A stretch of DNA of 64,000 bases from AC-49 sp963766605 (GTDB taxonomy: Bacteria > Actinomycetota > Thermoleophilia > Solirubrobacterales > Solirubrobacteraceae), in assembly GCA_963766605.1 (NCBI GenBank), contig CAVYAT010000007.1, positions 186,001 through 250,000 on the forward strand, in the 5' to 3' direction. Both the position numbers and the translations under genes were made by a program. The notes under the pieces are model-generated. The model had not been told where the DNA came from, ran no database searches, and saw only the letters and a program-made list of their open reading frames with translations. Position 1 is the stretch's first letter. The number at the start of each line of letters is the position of its first letter. Below, piece by piece: positions 58,804 to 64,000 of this stretch.

Positions 58804-59619
58804 TCAGCTCCTCGCAGGCAGGGGTGGGAAGTCGGGCGCGCGCTTCTCGAGATAGCTCGCGACGCCCTCCTGGACGTCGGAGCGCGAGAACGACTCGGCC
58901 ATCAGCCGCTCGGACTCGGCGAACGCGCTGGCGTAGTCGGAGTCCAGTGCGGCCCGGACCTGGGTCTTCATGATCGCCATCGACGCCGGCGAGCAGTTCT
59001 CGGCCAGCATCGTCGCGTACGCGACCGCGTCGTCGACGACCGACGAGGCGTCGCTGAGGCGGTCGACGAGGCCGATCTCCAGCGCCTCGGTGCCGAGCAC
59101 CACGCGCGCCGACATCATCATGTCCAGCGCGCGGCTTGGCCCGACGAGCCGCGGTAGCAGCCACGCCAGCCCGTACTCGCCGATCAGCCCGCGGCGCGAG
59201 AACGCCGTCGTCAGCTTCGCCTCCGGGGTGCAGAAGCGCAGGTCGCAGTACAGCGCCTCGACCAGCCCCAGGCCGGCGGCCGGACCGTTGATCGCGGCGA
59301 TCAGCGGCTTGCGGAACTCCATCGGCCGGTCGCGCTTGCGGCTGCGCACGGCCGACACGGCGCCGCTCCCGCGCTCGCCGATCTGGGCGAGGTCGGCCAT
59401 GTCGGCACCGGCGCAGAAGCCGCGACCGGCGCCGGTCACGACGACCGCGCGGACCTCGGTGTCGTCCTCGGCCTCGTCGAGCAGGGCGAAGTAGCCCTCC
59501 TCGAGCCCCGGGGTCCAGGCGTTGAGCCGGTCGGGCCGGTTGAGCGTGATCAGCAGCACCGAGCCGCGGCGCTCGGACAGGACCGGGGTCTCGGTCGTGG
59601 TGTCGGTATCGGTGGCCAT
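58804..59619 (-). CDS. Enoyl-CoA hydratase/isomerase family protein
   Basis: The 271-residue crotonase-fold protein has LITLNRPDRLNAWTPGLEEG, AVVVTGAGRGFCAGADMADL (oxyanion hole) and INGPAAGLGLVEALYCDLRF. It should hydrate a trans-2-enoyl-CoA. The usual catalytic Glu positions near residue 125 and 145 are not fully clear, so isomerase or hydrolase activity is possible. It follows the MaoC gene by one base. Confidence 0.9.
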   Translation of the reverse strand: MATDTDTTTETPVLSERRGSVLLITLNRPDRLNAWTPGLEEGYFALLDEAEDDTEVRAVVVTGAGRGFCAGADMADLAQIGERGSGAVSAVRSRKRDRPMEFRKPLIAAINGPAAGLGLVEALYCDLRFCTPEAKLTTAFSRRGLIGEYGLAWLLPRLVGPSRALDMMMSARVVLGTEALEIGLVDRLSDASSVVDDAVAYATMLAENCSPASMAIMKTQVRAALDSDYASAFAESERLMAESFSRSDVQEGVASYLEKRAPDFPPLPARS

Positions 59620-59620
59620 G

Positions 59621-60112
59621 TCAGCTCCCGGGCTTGAAGTAGAAGCGCGCCACCGACTCGGCGACGCACGCCGGCTTGTCCTGGCCTTCGATCTCGAACG
59701 TCTGAGTCGACGTGACCTGGACGCCGCCGGGGACCTCCTTGACGTCGGACAGCGTCGAGCGCATCCGCACCTTCGAGCCGACCGGCACCGGTGACATGAA
59801 GCGCACCTTGTCGTAGCCGTAGTTGAGCGCCATCGCGATCGAGTCGGGGTTGACCGTGCCGCCGAATGTCTCGAGCGTGTAGCTGAACATCGGACCCAGC
59901 GACAGGGTCAGGAGGCCGTGGGCGATCGTCGTGCCGAGCGGGGTCTGCTTGGCGCGCTCGGGATCGACGTGGATGAACTGGAAGTCCTGGGTCGCCTCGG
60001 CGAACGCGTTGATGCGCTCCTGGGTGACCTCCCACCATTCGGTGGGGCCGGACTCCGTCCCGATCAGCGCCTTCATGGCGTCGATCGGCGAGGTCGAGGC
60101 AGTGTCGGTCAT
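59621..60112 (-). CDS. MaoC-like (R)-specific enoyl-CoA hydratase
   Basis: The 163-residue hot-dog protein has FAEATQDFQFIHVDPERAKQ with the D-x4-H catalytic pair and THLIAHGLLTLSL-type core (GTTIAHGLLTLSLGPMFSY). It can hydrate enoyl-CoA with R stereochemistry. A gaggaga Shine-Dalgarno site lies about 8 bases before the ATG, and no upstream gene is close, so it is the first gene of the operon. Confidence 0.92.
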   Translation of the reverse strand: MTDTASTSPIDAMKALIGTESGPTEWWEVTQERINAFAEATQDFQFIHVDPERAKQTPLGTTIAHGLLTLSLGPMFSYTLETFGGTVNPDSIAMALNYGYDKVRFMSPVPVGSKVRMRSTLSDVKEVPGGVQVTSTQTFEIEGQDKPACVAESVARFYFKPGS

Positions 60113-60173
60113 GGGGAGATCTCCTCTGTAATTCGCAAGTCTTGGCCTCGCACACTACCGCCAAGTCCTCGGC

Positions 60174-60842
60174 TCAGAGGTTCACGACGCCGCGCACCAT
60201 CTCGGCCGCGCCGCCGACCGCCAGCACCCAGATCGCGAGCGTGAGCAGGTTGTGGCGCAGCCAGTTGTTGACCGGCTCGATCCGCCTGCGCGCCCAGTCG
60301 GGGGCGACGATGAAGCCGACCAGCGGCACCTCGATCAGCGTGAACATCACGACGTAGAAGGCGACGATGACGAGGAACGTCACGGCGGTCGAGACGTCGA
60401 GCTGGGCGATGTTCGCCATCCCGATGATCACGAGCGGACTGGGGAAGATCGAGCCGACGATCCCGCCCGCGAACGCCAGCGGCCCGCCGTTTGCCACGAG
60501 GTGCTCGACCCGCTGCTCCCACCGCGACGAGCTGGGCTTCGGCGCTCGCGGCGCGCGGCGGCGCCGCACGCGGCTCAGCGCGCCGGCGGCAAGCAGGGCG
60601 AGCGCCCCGACGACGATGCTGATCTCCGGCGAGGAGGGCAGCTTGTTGTGGGCGTGCATCAGCGGGCTGTCCTGGAGCGCGAACACCAGCACCGACCCGA
60701 CCGCGATCGTCGTCAGCATCCCGCCGGCCCAGAACCAGCCCAGGATCCGCACCGGGTAGGTCGTGCTCAGCGCGATCACGACGACGACCAGCAGCAGCGG
60801 CCAGAACATCGACGCGACCGCGAGCAGGAAGATCTCGGGCAC
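60174..60842 (-). CDS. GAP-family (Sap-type) membrane protein
   Basis: The 222-residue protein has six hydrophobic segments, starting EIFLLAVASMFWPLLLVVVV, with GGPLAFAGGIVGSIFPSPLV in the middle and a last pair LLTLAIWVLAVGGAAEMVRG. A central basic loop (RVRRRRAPRAPKPSSSR) divides two three-helix halves. This matches the GAP/sulfolipid-addressing family, involved in lipid or small-molecule export in mycobacteria. Confidence 0.8.
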   Translation of the reverse strand: MPEIFLLAVASMFWPLLLVVVVIALSTTYPVRILGWFWAGGMLTTIAVGSVLVFALQDSPLMHAHNKLPSSPEISIVVGALALLAAGALSRVRRRRAPRAPKPSSSRWEQRVEHLVANGGPLAFAGGIVGSIFPSPLVIIGMANIAQLDVSTAVTFLVIVAFYVVMFTLIEVPLVGFIVAPDWARRRIEPVNNWLRHNLLTLAIWVLAVGGAAEMVRGVVNL

Positions 60843-60857
60843 CGGGCGCCGCCGGTA

Positions 60858-61667
60858 TCAGTCGACGCGGGACTGAAGGCGCCGCATGCCCCGGATCCAG
60901 CGGTCGTAGTCCGAGGTCTTGCGGCGCATGAACTCGAGCACCTCGGGGTGGGGCAGGATCAGGAAGCGCTCCTCGTCGATCGCCTCGAGCACGATGTCGG
61001 CGACGTCTTCGGGCTCGAGGATGTCGCCGGCCGCCGCGACGACGCGCGCGCCCTGCCGGCCCTCCCCCGGGGCGGCGTCGTCGCTGAGCCCGAGGCCGGT
61101 GTTGAGCATGTTCGTGTTGACGCCCATCGGGCACAGGCAGCTGACGCCGATCCCGCGCTCGCCGTAGGTGATCGACAGCCACTCGGCGAAGGCGACGGCG
61201 CCGTGCTTGGTCACCGAGTAGGGCGCCGAACCGATCTGGCTCAGCACACCCGCCGCTGACGCGGTGGCCACGAAATAGCCCGACCCACGCTCCAGCCACA
61301 CCGGGACGAGGATTCGCGCGGCGCGGATGTGCGACATCAGGTTGACGTCGATGGCGCGCTCCCAGTCGGCCTCCGGCGTGTCGACGAGGCCCGGCGCGCC
61401 GATGCCGGCGTTGGCGCAGTACAGGTCGACGGGGCCGAACTCGGACGCGGCGCGGGCGATCAGGTCGGCGATCACGGCGCTGTCGGAGATGTCGCCGGCG
61501 AACGAGATCGCGCCGTCGCCGATCGACTCCGCGGTGGCCTGGGCGCCGTCGCCGTTGAGGTCGGCGGCGACCACCTTCGCACCCGCCGCGGCGAGACGCC
61601 GCGCCAGCGCACGCCCGATCCCGCTTCCGGCGCCGGTGACGATTGCGACCTTGCCGTCGACGTTCAT
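60858..61667 (-). CDS. Short-chain dehydrogenase/reductase
   Basis: The 269-residue SDR starts MNVDGKVAIVTGAGSGIGRA, has LYCANAGIGAPGLVDTP (the usual N-A-G motif as CANAG) and YSVTK as catalytic site. The C-terminus (HPEVLEFMRRKTSDYDRWIR) is common in SDRs of actinomycete lipid catabolism. It ends 15 bases before the GAP-family gene on the same strand. The substrate is unknown. About 180 bases without a gene separate it from the P450. Confidence 0.9.
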   Translation of the reverse strand: MNVDGKVAIVTGAGSGIGRALARRLAAAGAKVVAADLNGDGAQATAESIGDGAISFAGDISDSAVIADLIARAASEFGPVDLYCANAGIGAPGLVDTPEADWERAIDVNLMSHIRAARILVPVWLERGSGYFVATASAAGVLSQIGSAPYSVTKHGAVAFAEWLSITYGERGIGVSCLCPMGVNTNMLNTGLGLSDDAAPGEGRQGARVVAAAGDILEPEDVADIVLEAIDEERFLILPHPEVLEFMRRKTSDYDRWIRGMRRLQSRVD

Positions 61668-61847
61668 GGCGCGGAGCCTAGTGCAGGGCTCTGAACTGCA
61701 TCATCGAGGAGGTGGGCGGAGCGCCACGCCCGCTCAGAGTCATAAAGGTGAGTCCAGAGCGCCGCTCAGTGCCACTGGCGCCCGTCGCCCGGGCCCGGCG
61801 CCCTCGGGCGACCGTCCACCGCGCCCTCGGTGATGAAGTTCAGAGGC

Positions 61848-63119
61848 CTACCCCGACGCCGTCCACGTCGCGTCGAGCCGCTTGACCGCGTCGACGAACC
61901 CGCCGCTGTCGAAGCGGACCAGCTCACCGACCTCGATGTCGGGGATCTGGGTGTAGATCTCGGTGAAGATCGCGCGCAGCTGCGTGCGGGCCAGCGAGGC
62001 GCCGAGGCAGAAGTGCGGCCCGCCGCCACCGAAGCCGAGGTGGTGGTTGGGCTCGCGCGTGAGGTCGAACTTCCACGGATCCTCGAACGCCGTCTCGTCG
62101 CGGTTGCCCGACGGGTAGAACAGGATCACCTTGTCGCCGGCCGGGATCGTCCGACCGTGCAGCTCGACCTCGCGCGTCGTCGTGCGGCGGAACGTCATGA
62201 CCGGCGTCGCCCAGCGGATGAACTCCTCGACCGATGTGCCGATTCGTTCGCCGAGGTCCTCGCGCAGCCACGCCGCCTGATCGGGGTTCTCGGTCAGCGC
62301 GCGCATCGCGTGGGACGTCGTGTGGCGGGTCGTGTCGTTGCCGGCCACCGACAGCAGCACGAAGAACGCGGCGATCTCGTCGCGGGTCAGGCGCTCGCCA
62401 TCGACCTCGGTGTGCACCAGCGCGCTCATCAGGTCGTCGCTCGGATTGTCCTCGCGATGGGCGGCGAGCTCGGCCGCGAACTGGTGCAGCGTGAAGACCG
62501 CCATCCCGAGGACCTCCATCAGCGGCCGGCCCTGAGCGACGTCGGGGTCGCCGGCGGTGACAATCACGTCGGACGCCTCGACGATGCGCTCGCGGTCGGC
62601 CTCCGGCACGCCGATCATGTCCGAGATCGTCATCAGCGGCAGGCGCTTGGCGATCAGCGAGACGAAGTTGCCGCCGCCGGTCGGCGCGGCCTCTGACACG
62701 ACCGTGTGCGCGTCGCGGCGGATGCCCTCCTCGATCCGCGCGATCTGGCGCGGCGTGAACGCCGACGAGATGATCCCGCGCAGCTTCGTGTGGCGCGGCG
62801 CGTCCATGCCGATGATCGACAGCGTCGCCTCGCGCAGCTCGTCGGGCACGTCGCCAAACGACACGCCCTCGCCCGAACAGAACGTCTCCGGGCTGCGTGA
62901 CGCCTTGCGGACATCCTCGTAGCGCACGAGGGCCCAGTACGGCTTGCGTTCGATCTCGGGCATTCCGAGCAAATCGACCGGCGGGTTGTGGCGCGACAGC
63001 GGGTGGTTGGTGCGCAGGTCGGCGAACACCTCGTCGCGCTCGCGAGCGGTGCGCGACCAGAACTCGATCGCGCCGATGTCGTGTTCGTCGTAGACGGGTG
63101 GTTCGGCGGTGCTGGACAT
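61848..63119 (-). CDS. Cytochrome P450
   Basis: The 423-residue protein has the I-helix motif AGNDTT (259-264), ExxR at Glu299-Arg302, and the heme loop FGGGGPHFCLG with Cys371. Helix-C type GMDAPRHTKLR is also present. The heme loop and length resemble actinomycete P450s that oxidise steroid or fatty side chains (CYP124/125/142 group), which fits the nearby lipid genes, but the subfamily is not fixed. Redox partners are not nearby. Confidence 0.93.
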   Translation of the reverse strand: MSSTAEPPVYDEHDIGAIEFWSRTARERDEVFADLRTNHPLSRHNPPVDLLGMPEIERKPYWALVRYEDVRKASRSPETFCSGEGVSFGDVPDELREATLSIIGMDAPRHTKLRGIISSAFTPRQIARIEEGIRRDAHTVVSEAAPTGGGNFVSLIAKRLPLMTISDMIGVPEADRERIVEASDVIVTAGDPDVAQGRPLMEVLGMAVFTLHQFAAELAAHREDNPSDDLMSALVHTEVDGERLTRDEIAAFFVLLSVAGNDTTRHTTSHAMRALTENPDQAAWLREDLGERIGTSVEEFIRWATPVMTFRRTTTREVELHGRTIPAGDKVILFYPSGNRDETAFEDPWKFDLTREPNHHLGFGGGGPHFCLGASLARTQLRAIFTEIYTQIPDIEVGELVRFDSGGFVDAVKRLDATWTASG

Positions 63120-63157
63120 GGCCCGACGATAGCGGCGCGGGAGTCCGGCGGCTGGGA

Positions 63158-63163
63158 TATGTT
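63158..63163 (+). promoter_or_regulatory. Putative -10 element (tatgtt)
   Basis: tatgtt ends seven bases before the preferred ATG of the secreted protein, which would make its message leaderless. Confidence 0.35.
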
Positions 63164-63170
63164 CGACGCG

Positions 63171-63644
63171 ATGCCCCGTCGAGGAGTGATGCCGCTCGCC
63201 GCGGCCGCTGTCGTGCTCGCCTGTGCGCCGGCCGCCGCGGCGCGGCACTGGTCGTTCCAGACCGGCGTCTACGCGGCCAAGACGGCCCAGAAGACGACGT
63301 TCAAATTCAAGATCGTCGGCCACACCGCGACCAACCACTGCGGCACCAAGGGCAGCCAGCACTGCTTCATCGCACTGTCGGATCCCCGGCTGGACACGAC
63401 CTGCTCGGACGGCACGAGCTTCAGCGCCGGCCTGTTCGACGTGCCCAGCGGCTTCGTCTCGCAGGACGGCGGCTTCAGCTACCACCAGAGCGTGCAGGGC
63501 GCCAACCCGCGGATCGACTTCCGCGCGCACGCGTCCGGCGCGAAGGTCACCGGCTCGTTTCGCGAGCTGGACCCGCAGTCCGGGCCGACCGGGATGCTGA
63601 GCTGCGACAGCGGCACCGTGACGTTCACCGCCCGCAAGCTCTGA
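63171..63644 (+). CDS. Small secreted protein
   Basis: The 157-residue protein has a signal peptide (MPRRGVMPLAAAAVVLACAP, cleavage after AAA) and a beta-rich mature part with four cysteines (HCGTKGSQHCF, TTCSDGTSF, SCDSGTVTF), probably two disulfides. An ATG 12 bases upstream would also work; the chosen one gives the more typical signal peptide and the leaderless spacing. Unrecognised family. Confidence 0.75.
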   Translation: MPRRGVMPLAAAAVVLACAPAAAARHWSFQTGVYAAKTAQKTTFKFKIVGHTATNHCGTKGSQHCFIALSDPRLDTTCSDGTSFSAGLFDVPSGFVSQDGGFSYHQSVQGANPRIDFRAHASGAKVTGSFRELDPQSGPTGMLSCDSGTVTFTARKL

Positions 63645-63660
63645 CCGCGGGGCGGCGAAC

Positions 63661-64000
63661 TCAGGCCGGCGCCGGCTCCGCCGCGCCGCCGATCGTGACC
63701 TCGACCGTCTTGTTGCGCACCGGCGTCGCGACCAGGTAGCCGATCACCGAGAACACGATCAGCACCACGAGCGTGCCGAGCGTGAACAGGAAGAACTTGC
63801 CTTCGCCCACGCCCCAGTTGTCGTGGAACGAGTAGCTGTGGCCGAACAGCCGGTCGAGCGTGCCCGGGAAGACCGCGGTCCACGAGCCGAGCGAGACCCA
63901 GAACGTGATCAGGATCACGCCGAGCAGCATCGGCACGCCGTGCGCGCCGCCCGGAATCCGGAACGGCCGGTTGACCCCCGGGTGGCGCAGCCGCAGGATG
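63661..64000 (-). CDS. APC-family amino acid permease, C-terminal part (start beyond window)
   Basis: The visible 112 residues include LRLRHPGVNRPFRIPGGAHG, a loop sequence typical of APC-superfamily transporters before helix 11, and two helices (MLLGVILITFWVSLGSW and LVVLIVFSVIGYLVATPV) with an extracellular loop between. The gene enters from the right edge and ends on a short polar tail. The substrate cannot be judged from this part. Confidence 0.8.
   Translation of the reverse strand, partial: ILRLRHPGVNRPFRIPGGAHGVPMLLGVILITFWVSLGSWTAVFPGTLDRLFGHSYSFHDNWGVGEGKFFLFTLGTLVVLIVFSVIGYLVATPVRNKTVEVTIGGAAEPAPA

Noticed and set aside
58015..59157. 380-codon plus-strand frame opposite acyl-CoA dehydrogenase and enoyl-CoA hydratase
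   Set aside because: It is a high-GC antisense shadow without motifs, overlapping two intact genes.

Overview
The window looks like chromosome from a high-GC actinomycete. The dense GC codon use, frequent GTG starts, 4-base ATGA/GTGA gene overlaps, and an aerobic CO dehydrogenase locus beside a fatty-acid/P450 region would fit a Thermoleophilia (Solirubrobacterales)-like soil lineage. That placement is an inference from gene content, not a measured phylogeny. No rRNA, tRNA, CRISPR array or insertion sequence was recognised.

Positions 1 to about 40,330 form one large exopolysaccharide/capsule locus with many strand switches. Its parts are: a partial secreted LamG/FnIII protein; a five-gene sugar operon (DUF4910 peptidase-like, SDR, PIG-L deacetylase, glucose-1-phosphate cytidylyltransferase, C-methyltransferase); a Wzx flippase and GT2; a GT4, a CheR-like methyltransferase and a pyruvyltransferase; an unresolved 1.4-kb stretch; an ECF sigma factor, a DegT aminotransferase and a Gfo/Idh/MocA dehydrogenase; a GT4 and a WcaJ-type initiating sugar transferase; a UDP-sugar dehydrogenase, a secreted beta-helix protein, an NDP-sugar synthase-like protein, AsnB, GT2, Wzz-like, GT4, Wzz-like and an O-antigen ligase/polymerase; and finally two closely related beta-helix proteins, a deacetylase-like protein, FkbM, another GT2 and two more Wzz-like proteins. 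Together these could make nucleotide sugars, assemble a repeat unit on lipid carrier, flip it, polymerise it with length control, and modify or bind the polymer outside the cell. Nearly every gene here is interrupted by one or more 1-2 base frame breaks, while starts and stops still overlap cleanly. That points to sequence-quality indels at least as much as to real gene decay.

Positions about 40,430 to 55,290 hold an almost intact form I aerobic CO dehydrogenase locus. It starts with XdhC-type maturation genes, a zinc-ribbon protein and a 521-residue membrane protein built as an exact 250-residue tandem duplication. A putative promoter at 44,320 then leads into five tiny one-helix membrane proteins that run without gaps into coxM, coxS and coxL (AYRCSFR active-site motif, Cys375), an XdhC-YHS fusion, a MobA-like nucleotidyltransferase, coxD, coxE, a small Cys protein and a stand-alone fragment homologous to CoxL itself. 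A YceI gene and coxG follow. The small membrane proteins and the CoxL fragment are the best candidates in the window for undescribed components of CO oxidation.

Positions 55,260 to the end are ordinary: an unknown protein, a probably leaderless 51-residue membrane protein, a HAD hydrolase, a four-gene beta-oxidation-like operon (MaoC hydratase, enoyl-CoA hydratase, acyl-CoA dehydrogenase, SDR), a GAP-family membrane protein, a further SDR, a cytochrome P450, a secreted protein and the end of an APC-family permease.
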